Shown here one piece after another: positions 46,201-53,808 of a DNA stretch of 64,000 nt (position 1 is the stretch's first letter; each line of letters opens with the position of its first letter). Source of the DNA: Niabella yanshanensis (GTDB taxonomy: Bacteria; Bacteroidota; Bacteroidia; Chitinophagales; Chitinophagaceae); assembly GCF_034424215.1 (NCBI RefSeq), contig NZ_CP139960.1, forward strand, positions 4,650,001 to 4,714,000, written 5' to 3'. The notes below the pieces were generated by a model that ran no database searches, was not told the origin of the DNA, and was given only the letters and a program-made list of their open reading frames with translations. The position numbers were made by a program, and so were the translations under genes.

Positions 46201-46457
46201 GCGATCGTTGGATAGAAGATGGTTCTTATCTGCGCCTGCGTTCGTTAAATCTTACGTACAATTTCAAAATGAAGCCCGGCGCACCGTTTAAAAGTATCGC
46301 TGTATCGGCTACAGGCAACAACCTGTTTACTGTTACCAAATATTTAGGGTACGATCCTGAGTTCAGTCCCTTCCCCAGTCCGCTGGCACAGGGTATTGAT
46401 ACGGGCATGGATCCCGTTTTCAAAAATGTGGTGCTGGGTGTAAGGTTAGGGCTGTAA
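43278..46457 (+). CDS. susC: SusC/RagA-family transporter (second pair)
   Basis: 1059 residues. Signal peptide ending GSAQ; start 43278 or 43281 (ATGATG). The N-terminal regulatory-like domain is at about 40-115 (RVVTGVVRDAATRWGINGARLQV). The plug has AMLQGEVAGLNSIRRSGGQG, NRPLIIVDGMPFE and DIDRITVLKDAAGIYGAKGSNGTIIITT, followed by the barrel with FSLDAFSNRTTNM and GNNLFTVTKYLGYDPEF near the end. It is 25 bases after the FAS1 gene, so in the same transcript. In the plug, the usual ALQGRVAG is AMLQGEVAG (Arg to Glu) and GSRGANG is GAKGSNG, so it is a divergent branch compared with the first SusC. Confidence 0.94.
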   Translation: MMYKSFKPVLTVAMTLLLFATGSAQTTDSLNQKKVPVALEERVVTGVVRDAATRWGINGARLQVQGFSATIADSVGQYTIKVPAPTAIILVEADGYDPQVVSVKHRDQIEVVLLSRSTKSFNETMVTPTGRLVRKFITSNAEQVMAKGWQQPMETVDAMLQGEVAGLNSIRRSGGQGAGANLFLNGINSLYATNRPLIIVDGMPFEANDYGQSLVANNYTNPLSIIDVKDIDRITVLKDAAGIYGAKGSNGTIIITTVSAEGRQATQIDAGVFASFNVAPQNLPLLNVSDYRSHLSRMLATSGMTAEEIAAQPFMVDNVSSPDYYKYHNNTDWQRKVFNNSMNQNGYVRITGGDNIATYGLTVGYLKNTGIIKNTELERYHTRFNADFNFTEKLTGKVNLSFSYNEQNLKDQGIADKTGPLFNALVKSPFLADRERAADGTESPNLEAVDILGLSNPVVLTDLLQASNKYYRFFGSYGFKFEINKYMAASTLIGIQFDKVRETFFVPSEGVVRDTLWNAVANNRMGSQVKQLFSLFNDTKLEYNRNFNYNHSVTARLGIRYQNNRANQISVTTANSATDDLVSVQNGLAALRLVTGDMGEWNWMNAYLGADYGFKNKIFLSLNMAMDGSSRFGVKAANGLSIAGRQFPLFPSLGAAWLLSSEKFMSASDINLLKLRASYGIAGNDDIGNYTGLFLYTGQNLLGAQGFVRKGIANPSLQWETVHKLNGGVDLAFWNERVTFSLDAFSNRTTNMLVYRPLQSPAGFSTVLTNDGELKNNGVEGSFNVRVVNTKDVKWDFGANIATYKNKIVSVPGGEIFTEFAGATIRTAAGQPANQFYGYQTNGIFSSNAEATSAGLSMVNEKGGTTAFKGGDVRFVDMNGDKLIDENDRTVIGDANPDFFGGISNRLIYRGFELSALITYSVGSEVFNYLRYRLESQSGPENQLQSVLNSWRTDGQQTNMPRANWGDPMGNNRFSDRWIEDGSYLRLRSLNLTYNFKMKPGAPFKSIAVSATGNNLFTVTKYLGYDPEFSPFPSPLAQGIDTGMDPVFKNVVLGVRLGL

Positions 46458-46690
46458 TTAGTGTGGATAATGGAGCATTTGTGTCAGTCGCGCGGGACAG
46501 GCCTTGAAAAAAATAACGGCTAAAAAAAATGATTGTATGAAGCTGTTAAAAAGCTGCTTAAGGAAAAGGTGGATGAATAAGTTAAAATAAAAAGCTCGCT
46601 GTCTGTGAGCGGTAAGTAGTTGACAGGAAGATCAGTGTTGGCAACCCTGACCAAGAATATAAATTGAATCGTGTTTAAAAACATATACGG

Positions 46691-48475
46691 ATGAAAAGAT
46701 TTTTTTTAAAAACAGTAGTGGTGGCGATTGCGGCGATAAACCTGTTGACGGGCTGCAAGAAAATGTTCGAAAAGCTACCCACCAACGAGCTGGAAGCTGA
46801 AAAGGCCTATGAAAATGTGTTCGATGCGGACGCCGCGGTAATGGGTATTTACGGTAAATTTATGGGCCTTGCCGAGCAGTACATTGTGTTGAACGAACTG
46901 CGCGGCGACCTATTGAATTATACGCAGAATGCCGATAAATGGTTACGCCAGGTAAGTAATCATACGGTTGAGGCAGACAATCCTTATGCAGATCCCCGGC
47001 CTTTTTATGAGCTGATCATTAATTGTAATGATGTTTTGTACAACATGAACCTGATGTACCGCGACAAAAAGCTGAGTGAGATGAACTACAACGAGCGTTA
47101 CTCCGATATTGCCTGCCTGCGCAGCTTTTTATACCTGCAGTTAGGCATTCATTATGGCGATGAAGTGCGTTACGTTACCAGCCCGCTGGCAACTATAGAA
47201 GACGCAACCAACCCCGCATTGTTTCCTAAAGTACCCTTCGATGCTTTGCTGGATTCACTGATCGCGTTTACCGAACCTATTCCTTACAAAGCGCAATATT
47301 CTTCCGGTTCGAGCCTTGACATCATATTGGATGGGTATCCTACTGCCGCATTCTTCATCAACAAAAAAGTATTGCTGGGTGATTTGTATTTATGGAAAGG
47401 TAAGTTTAACATGGCAGCGACTTATTACAGAGAAGCTATGGAGGTTGCAACACCCCAAGGTGCCACTGAGAATGGCTATTCTCAATATAAAATGGGTTGG
47501 TTTGGAGGTTCGGATCCCTGGACCGATAACCGGGTTACCTTTACTTCACGTGCCAAAGAGGGAGATATGAACTCTCTGTTGTATAATTCCGGATGGCCCA
47601 CTATGTTCACAGCAACTGCCGCTAGCGAGAATTATACCCGGGAGTGGGTTTGGGCTCTGCCCTTTGACAATAAATTTGCACCTGCCAACCCTTTTATAAA
47701 ACTGTTCTCTCCAGTGGGTGGCGATTATCTGTTAAAGCCCTCAAAACAGGTAACGGATCTTTGGGCCAGCCAGCAAATAGGCCCAAGGGGTATTCCCGGC
47801 GCCGGCGCTCCTTACGATCCCCGTGGACTGTATAGTGTTATTAATATAAGTGGCCAACCCGTTGCCATGAAGTTTATATCCAAATACCTCAACAGAGACA
47901 GCCAGTTGCCGGTAGATGTTTTAGTAAAGAACGGAGACTGGTACCTGTTTCGTCAGACGCAATTGGTGATGCGTTTTGCTGAAGCCGCTAACCGGGCAGG
48001 CTGGCATCGTTTGGCTTATGCATTCATTAGTAACGGAATTGGTGGGGTTTTCAATAATCCTGAGAATCCGAATGTTCCGGACAAAACTCCGTGGCAAAAT
48101 ACACTGACGTACCCCGCTCCTTACAATTTCGATGCAAGGAACGGAGAAATACCTCGGTATCGGGGAGACTGGTACCGTCATATGGGCGTAAGAAGCCGCG
48201 CTTATATAATGCCTTTAGAAATTACGGCTACCAATGTAGCAGATAGCTTAATACAGGTTGAAGACGGGCTACTACAGGAAACCGCTTTGGAAAATGCTTT
48301 TGAAGGCACCCGCTGGGCCGACCTGCTGCGCATTGCCCGTCACCGAAATGACCCGTCGATTATTGCTGATAGAGTGTATCAGAAATTATTAAAGGATGGC
48401 GATCCGAATGCGGGAGCCGCAAGAGCTAAGCTGATGAATAGGGAGGGATGGTATTTGCCGTTTAAACTGGATTAG
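46691..48475 (+). CDS. susD: SusD/RagB-family lipoprotein (second pair)
   Basis: 594 residues. Lipobox LLTGC followed by Lys-Lys. SusD signatures: the LPTNELEAEKAYENVFDADAAVMGIY opening, RYSDIACLRSFLYLQLGIHYGD, INKKVLLGDLYLWKGKFNMAATYYREAME, and near the C terminus ALENAFEGTRWADLLRIARHRNDPS with YLPFKLD at the end. It is about 95 residues longer than the first SusD, with an insertion in the middle region. It sits 233 bases after its SusC, a longer gap than usual; the gap holds no gene. The start region shares a 20-base word with the 40185 FAS1 gene. Confidence 0.94.
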   Translation: MKRFFLKTVVVAIAAINLLTGCKKMFEKLPTNELEAEKAYENVFDADAAVMGIYGKFMGLAEQYIVLNELRGDLLNYTQNADKWLRQVSNHTVEADNPYADPRPFYELIINCNDVLYNMNLMYRDKKLSEMNYNERYSDIACLRSFLYLQLGIHYGDEVRYVTSPLATIEDATNPALFPKVPFDALLDSLIAFTEPIPYKAQYSSGSSLDIILDGYPTAAFFINKKVLLGDLYLWKGKFNMAATYYREAMEVATPQGATENGYSQYKMGWFGGSDPWTDNRVTFTSRAKEGDMNSLLYNSGWPTMFTATAASENYTREWVWALPFDNKFAPANPFIKLFSPVGGDYLLKPSKQVTDLWASQQIGPRGIPGAGAPYDPRGLYSVINISGQPVAMKFISKYLNRDSQLPVDVLVKNGDWYLFRQTQLVMRFAEAANRAGWHRLAYAFISNGIGGVFNNPENPNVPDKTPWQNTLTYPAPYNFDARNGEIPRYRGDWYRHMGVRSRAYIMPLEITATNVADSLIQVEDGLLQETALENAFEGTRWADLLRIARHRNDPSIIADRVYQKLLKDGDPNAGAARAKLMNREGWYLPFKLD

Positions 48476-48608
48476 GAAAGATGACAGGCAACAGGTTCCG
48501 AAAGATGTTCATAATGGACCGGATGGGAAGCTTTTTATTCCTGCAGTTGCGGCTTATCATCTTAACTATTGTTTTATACTAAAACGAACTGCTTATTTTT
48601 GACCGATT

Positions 48609-49934
48609 ATGATGAATAAAAGTATAAAACTGTTTGTTGTATTATTAATGGCTTTTAGTGCTCAGCTAACAGCCCAGGACCTTTTTCCCGATGGTACGCC
48701 CATCCCTGACTGGTTCAGGAAAAATGAATTGACTGATTTTAAAAAACTAGGTAAGCAGTATCGAATTACTGCCTATGGTGTTAAAGCAGACAGCAACCTG
48801 GTGCAAACCCAGGCTATACAGGCGGTAATTGATAAAGCTGCCGCAGCCGGCGGCGGTGTTATCATTATTCCAAAGGGAGTTTTTTTAAGTGGCAACCTGT
48901 TTTTTAAACCAGGCACGCACCTGCACCTGGAAGAGGCCGCTACGCTGAAAGCCAGTGATGATATCAGTGATTTTAAAGTGTTGACTACTCGCATTGAAGG
49001 CGAAACCTGTAAATATTTCCCGGCGCTCGTTAATGCAGATGGTGTCAACGGATTTACTATTTCCGGCAAAGGAACGCTGAATGGCAATGGCCTGCGCTAT
49101 TGGAAAGCATTCTGGTTGCGTCGTAGCTGGAATCCCAAATGCACCAATAAAGATGAAATGAGGCCGCGCCTTCTGTATATATCCAATAGTAAAGATGTAC
49201 AGGTATCTGGCATACGGCTGATCAATTCTCCCTTCTGGACCTCTCACTATTACAAATGCGAAAACCTGAAATTGCTAAACCTTTACATCTATGCGCCTGC
49301 TGCACCGGTTAAAGCGCCGAGCTCCGATGCCATCGATTTAGATGTCTGCAAAAATGTATTGATCAAAAATTGCTACATGTCGGTGAATGATGATGCCGTA
49401 GCGCTAAAAGGTGGTAAAGGCCCGCAGGCAGATAAAGACCCTGAGAACGGTGGTAATTTTAATGTAATTATTGAAGACAATGTTTTTGGTTTCTGTCATG
49501 GCGCACTTACCTTCGGCAGCGAATCTGTTCATAACCGCAATATCATTTTACGTCGCATCAAAATAGATCACGCGCAAAGATTATTATGGTTGAAAATGCG
49601 CCCGGACACACCGCAGCTGTATGAATATGTAACGGTGGAGGATATCAAAGGTAGTGTAACCAATATGCTTTATATCCAGCCCTGGACTCAGTTCTTCGAT
49701 CTGAAAGGGGAGAAGGATATCAAAATGTCTTACGCCCATCATATCACTATGAAGAACCTGAAGCTGGATTGTGATAATGTATTTAATGTGAGCAACTCAG
49801 AGCAATATAAACTGACCAATTTTTCATTTAAAGTTTGGAAGGTAAAAGCAGCTAAAAATCCTGCCATACACCAAAACTATATCGATACCTTCACCCTGGA
49901 AAATGTGGTGGTGAACGGCAAAAATGTTCAGTAA
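48609..49934 (+). CDS. GH28-family pectinase-like enzyme of the PUL
   Basis: 441 residues. Signal peptide (IKLFVVLLMAFSAQLTAQ). Parallel beta-helix of GH28: the opening AYGVKADSNLVQTQAIQAVID, then SSDAIDLDV (NTD block equivalent), VNDDAVALKGG (DD block), CHGALTFGSE (GHG block with first Gly to Cys) and LLWLKMRPDT where the RIK motif would be. The catalytic Asp positions are kept. It differs clearly from the GH28 at 6987, so the two probably cleave different galacturonan or rhamnogalacturonan bonds. It is the last gene of the FAS1/SusCD block, 133 bases after SusD. The gap 49935-50228 after it shows no gene. Confidence 0.85.
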   Translation: MMNKSIKLFVVLLMAFSAQLTAQDLFPDGTPIPDWFRKNELTDFKKLGKQYRITAYGVKADSNLVQTQAIQAVIDKAAAAGGGVIIIPKGVFLSGNLFFKPGTHLHLEEAATLKASDDISDFKVLTTRIEGETCKYFPALVNADGVNGFTISGKGTLNGNGLRYWKAFWLRRSWNPKCTNKDEMRPRLLYISNSKDVQVSGIRLINSPFWTSHYYKCENLKLLNLYIYAPAAPVKAPSSDAIDLDVCKNVLIKNCYMSVNDDAVALKGGKGPQADKDPENGGNFNVIIEDNVFGFCHGALTFGSESVHNRNIILRRIKIDHAQRLLWLKMRPDTPQLYEYVTVEDIKGSVTNMLYIQPWTQFFDLKGEKDIKMSYAHHITMKNLKLDCDNVFNVSNSEQYKLTNFSFKVWKVKAAKNPAIHQNYIDTFTLENVVVNGKNVQ

Positions 49935-50228
49935 ATTTTTTGTTGACGAAGATATACTGCTGATAATCGATTGTTCTATGACTAGGTTGATGCCGATGCG
50001 ATCATTAGGTAATATTATTAAAATAGCCAGACTAATCACAAAGTTGGCGACCTGGCATATTTACTGCTACCTAAAGTAGTGAGCGTGTCCGGTTGTTGCT
50101 GCTCTTGCCGCTGTTTTTCATGTACAAAATAGAAGTATCGGAGAGATATTATTTATTGCATATTTAGCATAATCCGGATTTTACATCTGTCGGCAAGTAT
50201 AGATATTTGCATTATAAAAGACAGGAAT

Positions 50229-51086
50229 ATGGACACACAGGCTAATATCAACTTTAAAAGAATAGCGGACGCAATCGATTATATTAAGGCCAATTTCAAG
50301 TCGCAACCTAATTTGGATGAAGTCGCAAAAAGTATCCACTTAAGTCCGGCGCATTTTCAAAGGCTGTTTACAGAATGGGCGGGCACCAGTCCGAAAAAGT
50401 TCTTACAATATATCAGTATTGAGCATGCCAAGAAAATGCTTCAACAAGACCAGGTAAGTTTGTTCGACGCAGCCTTCGAAACGGGGTTGTCCAGCACCAG
50501 CCGCTTACACGATCTTTTTGTGAATATAGAAGGGATGACACCTGCTGAATATAAAAACGGTGGAAAGAGTCTGCACATCTTGTACAGTTTTGCAGAAAGC
50601 CCTTTTGGTCCTTTAATTGTGGCCTCAACACCCAAAGGTGTTTGTTATATGGCATTCGAAAATGATGAAGAAAAAGCATTAAGGGATCTCGTTGCAAAAT
50701 TTCCTAATGCGGTTTTTGAAAGAAAATTAGACCTGCTGCAACAAAATGCCTTATTCATTTTCCAGGATGACTGGAGCAAACTTAGCCAGGTTAAATTGCA
50801 CCTGAAAGGAACGGCTTTTCAAATAAAAGTCTGGGAAAGTTTATTAAAGATCCCAATGGGAAGACTGTCCACCTACGGTAGCCTTGCGGCTGCGATGGGT
50901 AGCCCGAATGCTTCAAGAGCGGTAGGTACTGCAATAGGAAGTAATCCTGTAGCTTTTTTAATTCCCTGTCATCGCGTCATTCAGTCAACCGGTACTTTTG
51001 GTGGCTATATGTGGGGGCCAACGCGAAAAGCTGCCATTATCGGCTGGGAAGGTGCACACACTCAATCCAATATTGCAACACTATGA
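50229..51086 (+). CDS. ada: AraC-type HTH fused to O6-methylguanine-DNA methyltransferase (Ada lacking the zinc domain)
   Basis: 285 residues. Residues about 10-110 are an AraC-family DNA-binding domain (IDYIKANFKSQPNLDEVAKS ... FDAAFETGLSSTSRLHDLFV ... GMTPAEYK). Residues about 115-280 are an MGMT/Ogt domain: IKVWESLLKIPMGRLSTYGSL, then the active-site IPCHRVIQ (acceptor about C247) and GGYMWGPTRKAAII. This is Ada without its N-terminal Cys4 methylphosphotriester domain; a separate short gene in the same operon carries that domain. It would both repair alkylated guanine and control the operon. The stop overlaps the next start by 4 bases (ATGA). Confidence 0.92.
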   Translation: MDTQANINFKRIADAIDYIKANFKSQPNLDEVAKSIHLSPAHFQRLFTEWAGTSPKKFLQYISIEHAKKMLQQDQVSLFDAAFETGLSSTSRLHDLFVNIEGMTPAEYKNGGKSLHILYSFAESPFGPLIVASTPKGVCYMAFENDEEKALRDLVAKFPNAVFERKLDLLQQNALFIFQDDWSKLSQVKLHLKGTAFQIKVWESLLKIPMGRLSTYGSLAAAMGSPNASRAVGTAIGSNPVAFLIPCHRVIQSTGTFGGYMWGPTRKAAIIGWEGAHTQSNIATL

Positions 51087-51796
51087 AAACAATTGAGCAG
51101 AAAATAGCAGCGACGGAATGGCCGGCGGTTACAGAAGCCATGCATCACAAGGGGTATTCGATCATTCCCAGGCTGTTGTCGGATGAGCAATGTGAGGAGT
51201 TGAAAGCCAGCTACGATCGCCCTGATCTGTATCGCAAAACGGTGGTGATGGAACGTTATCGTTTTGGACTGGGTGAGTATAAGTATTTTAACTACCCGTT
51301 GCCCGGGTTGATTGAGACAATAAGAACAACCATTTATCCTCATTTGGCAACAATTGCCAATTCATGGTTTAAGGCTTTGAATATGGATATACAGTTTCCG
51401 TTACAGCATGTTGAACTATTGAAGCAATGCCATATCAACAACCAGGAAAAGGCCACTGTTTTAATTTTAAAGTATGGCGCAGGCGGTTTTAACACGCTGC
51501 ATCAGGATCTGTACAGCGATATCTATTTTCCCATACAGGTGGTTTTGATGCTGAACGAGCCTGGAACTGATTTTACCGGTGGTGAATTGGTATTAACACA
51601 GCAGGTTCCAAGAGCGCAGTCCAAAGCAATCGTTCTTCAGCCGGGAAAAGGCGATGCAGTGATCTTTACCACTAATTTTAAACCAGAGAAAGGGGCAAAG
51701 GGCTATTACCGGGTGAATATGAAACATGGTGTAAGCGAAGTGAAATCCGGGAAAAGGCATACGCTGGGTATTATTTTTCATGATGCATCAAGTTAA
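51083..51796 (+). CDS. 2-oxoglutarate/Fe(II) oxygenase of the alkylation-repair operon
   Basis: 237 residues from ATG 51083, chosen because it overlaps the upstream TGA by 4 bases; the longer frame from 51011 runs inside the MGMT gene. The double-stranded beta-helix fold is marked by the Fe(II) triad: HxD in TLHQDLYSD (about H140, D142) and a distal His in MKHGVSEV (about H215), with the 2-oxoglutarate-binding Arg in KRHTLGIIF about ten residues later. GGELVLTQQ and KGDAVIFTTN are typical of the P4H-like/Fe-2OG superfamily. It is distinct from AlkB, encoded two genes later. Its place between MGMT and the Ada zinc domain suggests alkylation repair or an Ada-regulated function. Confidence 0.87.
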   Translation: MKTIEQKIAATEWPAVTEAMHHKGYSIIPRLLSDEQCEELKASYDRPDLYRKTVVMERYRFGLGEYKYFNYPLPGLIETIRTTIYPHLATIANSWFKALNMDIQFPLQHVELLKQCHINNQEKATVLILKYGAGGFNTLHQDLYSDIYFPIQVVLMLNEPGTDFTGGELVLTQQVPRAQSKAIVLQPGKGDAVIFTTNFKPEKGAKGYYRVNMKHGVSEVKSGKRHTLGIIFHDASS

Positions 51797-51799
51797 GGT

Positions 51800-52045
51800 A
51801 TGATACGGCATGCAGCCATTTCAGATAGTGCCCTGAGAAGCTGGATACGCAGTGGAAAGATAAGCTGGGGCGGCCATCAGCAACTGAAAATATATGGTGT
51901 ATTAAACTGTACTACCGGCAAAAAAATGAAAAGAACGAACAGGGTATTCTTTGCATCTGAACAGGAAGCCCTGCGAAATGGTTACCGGCCCTGCGGACAT
52001 TGCATGAGAGCGGCCTACAAAAAATGGAAATATGGATCTCTTTAA
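51800..52045 (+). CDS. stand-alone Ada-type metal-binding domain
   Basis: 81 residues. The C-terminal two thirds match the N-terminal zinc domain of Ada: IYGVLNC corresponds to the segment with the methyl-accepting Cys, VFFASEQEALRNGYRPCGHC to its FYANASEALAAGFRPCKRC region. Three Cys are seen; a second Cys in the first pair (as in the CRPSC segment of E. coli Ada) is absent, so the ligand set may be three Cys or use another residue. In Ada this domain removes methyl groups from phosphotriesters and switches on the AraC half. Here it is separate from the AraC-MGMT gene two genes upstream. It begins 3 bases after the oxygenase stop and its end overlaps the AlkB start by 14 bases. Confidence 0.72.
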   Translation: MIRHAAISDSALRSWIRSGKISWGGHQQLKIYGVLNCTTGKKMKRTNRVFFASEQEALRNGYRPCGHCMRAAYKKWKYGSL

Positions 52046-52646
52046 TCAAACAACCAATAAGGATAAGAACTGGCTTCCGTTCGATGGAACGGTTAATTAT
52101 TATGGAAAACTATTGTCGAAAATAGAGGCAGATTTTTACCTGGAAAGGCTGTTAAATACCATTGAATGGCGAAACGATGAAGCCGTTATTTTTGGCAAAA
52201 AGATTATCACCAAAAGAAAAGTGGCCTGGTATGGCAACAAACCCTACGAGTATACCTACTCTAATACAACCAAGCGGGCCTTGCCCTGGACCGAAGAGTT
52301 GATGGCATTAAAAGCTTTGATTGAAAAAGAAACCGGCGAAACTTTTAATTCCTGCCTGCTCAATTTGTATCATAACGGAGAGGAAGGAATGGCCTGGCAC
52401 AGCGATGCAGAAACGGATCTGAAAAAGGATGGCGCCATAGCATCCTTTAGTTTGGGGGCAGAAAGAAAATTTGCTTTCAAGCATAAACAAACCAAAGAGA
52501 AAATAGAAATGGTGTTAGAGCATGGCAGCTTGTTGATCATGAAAGATACCACGCAAACCTTTTGGTGGCACCGCTTGCCACCCAGTAAAAAAATAACCAG
52601 GCCCCGGGTTAATCTCACATTCAGAACCATTGTAAGCAGTGAATAA
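52032..52646 (+). CDS. alkB: alpha-ketoglutarate-dependent DNA dealkylase AlkB
   Basis: 204 residues. AlkB-family fold of the ALKBH2/3-like type: NLYHNGEEGMAWHSDAE has the HxD pair (about H123, D125), FSLGAERKFAFKHK is the conserved central strand, GSLLIMKDTTQTFWWHRLPP carries the distal His (about H180) and RVNLTFR the 2OG-binding Arg and adjacent Arg. These enzymes oxidatively remove 1-methyladenine and 3-methylcytosine lesions. It is the last gene of the operon and overlaps the Ada zinc-domain gene by 14 bases, so co-translation is likely. Confidence 0.93.
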   Translation: MDLFNQTTNKDKNWLPFDGTVNYYGKLLSKIEADFYLERLLNTIEWRNDEAVIFGKKIITKRKVAWYGNKPYEYTYSNTTKRALPWTEELMALKALIEKETGETFNSCLLNLYHNGEEGMAWHSDAETDLKKDGAIASFSLGAERKFAFKHKQTKEKIEMVLEHGSLLIMKDTTQTFWWHRLPPSKKITRPRVNLTFRTIVSSE

Positions 52647-52732
52647 AAGCTATCAGATCAGTACTCAGTAAATAATTTTAAATATGATTTAATTTTTGTA
52701 TGTTTATTCGGTTTGAGTAAACTAATGGAAAT

Positions 52733-53542
52733 ATGAAATCTGTTTATTATTGTTTGTTGTTATCGTTAGTGGTTCTCGCAGCTTGTTCCGATACTTCCGC
52801 CCAGCCGGATCCTGTACCGGTGCATGAGACCTTTTTTATAGAATCAAAAAATGTAAAAGAAAAAAGAACCATCAATGTATGGACACCGCCCGGCTATTCG
52901 GTGGTAACTGACTCTTTCGCTGTTGTATACATGCCCGATGGCGGAGTGAAAGAAGACTTCCCACATATAGCAAATACACTGGCCGAATTGATTGCTGCCC
53001 AAAAAATTCCGGCAGTGATACTGGTCGGTATAGAAAACACACAACGCCGCAGAGATATGTCGGGACCTACACAGATAAAAAAGGATAAAGAGATCGCTCC
53101 CGTAGTCGGAGGTTCGGCCGCATTCAGAACTTTCGTAAAAGACGAACTTTTTCGGGAAGTTGATAAACGATATCGTACTACCGGCAAAAAAACTATTATA
53201 GGGGAGTCTTTGGCCGGGCTATTTGTTGTGGAAACCTTTTTTCAGCATCCCGAACTATTTGATGGATATATAGCAATAGATCCATCCTTGTGGTGGAATG
53301 ATCATCAGTTGGTAAAAAATGCAAAGAACTATTTGTCAACCATGCCCGAAAGTAAGCGGCTTTGGTTTGCCGGATCACAGGCAAAAGATATTTCCCGTTA
53401 TACCCAACAGCTATCAGGCATATTGGAAACCACCGGGGTTAAGGATCTTCAATGGCACTATTCAGATGAGCCAAAAGAACAGCATCAGACCATCTTTAGG
53501 GCGGTTAAAGAAAAAGCGTTGATATGGACCCTGAGTAAATGA
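52733..53542 (+). CDS. secreted esterase of the alpha/beta-hydrolase fold (esterase D/enterochelin-esterase-like)
   Basis: 269 residues. Lipoprotein signal (LVVLAAC). The fold is that of the putative esterase family (Fes/esterase-D group): KEKRTINVWTPPGYS, FAVVYMPDGG, PAVILVGIENTQRRRDM, nucleophile elbow GESLAG, then FDGYIAIDPSLWWND and a C-terminal His in KEQHQTIFRAV. These enzymes cleave acyl or siderophore esters; in a sugar-utilising context an acetyl- or feruloyl-esterase role is possible but not shown. It lies 86 bases after AlkB with its own AT-rich upstream region, so it is probably a separate unit. Confidence 0.8.
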   Translation: MKSVYYCLLLSLVVLAACSDTSAQPDPVPVHETFFIESKNVKEKRTINVWTPPGYSVVTDSFAVVYMPDGGVKEDFPHIANTLAELIAAQKIPAVILVGIENTQRRRDMSGPTQIKKDKEIAPVVGGSAAFRTFVKDELFREVDKRYRTTGKKTIIGESLAGLFVVETFFQHPELFDGYIAIDPSLWWNDHQLVKNAKNYLSTMPESKRLWFAGSQAKDISRYTQQLSGILETTGVKDLQWHYSDEPKEQHQTIFRAVKEKALIWTLSK

Positions 53543-53551
53543 TCGAACGTA

Positions 53552-53808
53552 GGGGAGATATCTTATGAACAGCAAACCGAAGATATTACAATTGCAGTTG
53601 AGCAGCATGAAGCTTTAGAGAAACCTGTTTTTACAAGTAGATTTTACTTCAATACCGACGAGCTAGACGCCTTGTTGCAATCTTTAAAAGACAAGGTGAA
53701 AGTATGCTACCCTATTGACGATTTCGAGTGGGAATGCGCGAATCGGCATTTTATGATAATAATGATTACCTGCGGCAATCTGGACAGGGTATCGCTACCT
53801 TAAAATAG
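53552..53808 (+). pseudogene. decayed glyoxalase/VOC-family gene fragment
   Basis: Directly after the esterase stop, in the same frame, GEISYEQQTEDITIAVEQHE continues through VFTSRFYFNTDELDALLQSL, KDKVKVCYPIDDFEWE. This is the C-terminal half of a glyoxalase/bleomycin-resistance (VOC) domain. The expected ending then appears in another frame from 53734 (MRESAFYDNNDYLRQSGQ) to a stop at 53806-53808, so a frameshift lies near 53730. The N-terminal half is missing. No start codon or ribosome site fits the fragment. The remaining gap to 54099 holds the promoter module at 54004 and otherwise nothing I can identify. Confidence 0.65.

Noticed and set aside
35177-46457. Recent tandem duplication of the SusCD pair
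   Set aside because: The two SusC and two SusD proteins differ strongly in sequence and length, so if they are duplicates they are old. No DNA-level repeat is visible between them.
51011-51082. Upstream extension of the 2OG oxygenase
   Set aside because: The region codes for the conserved C-terminal part of MGMT; the ATGA overlap at 51083 is a much better start.
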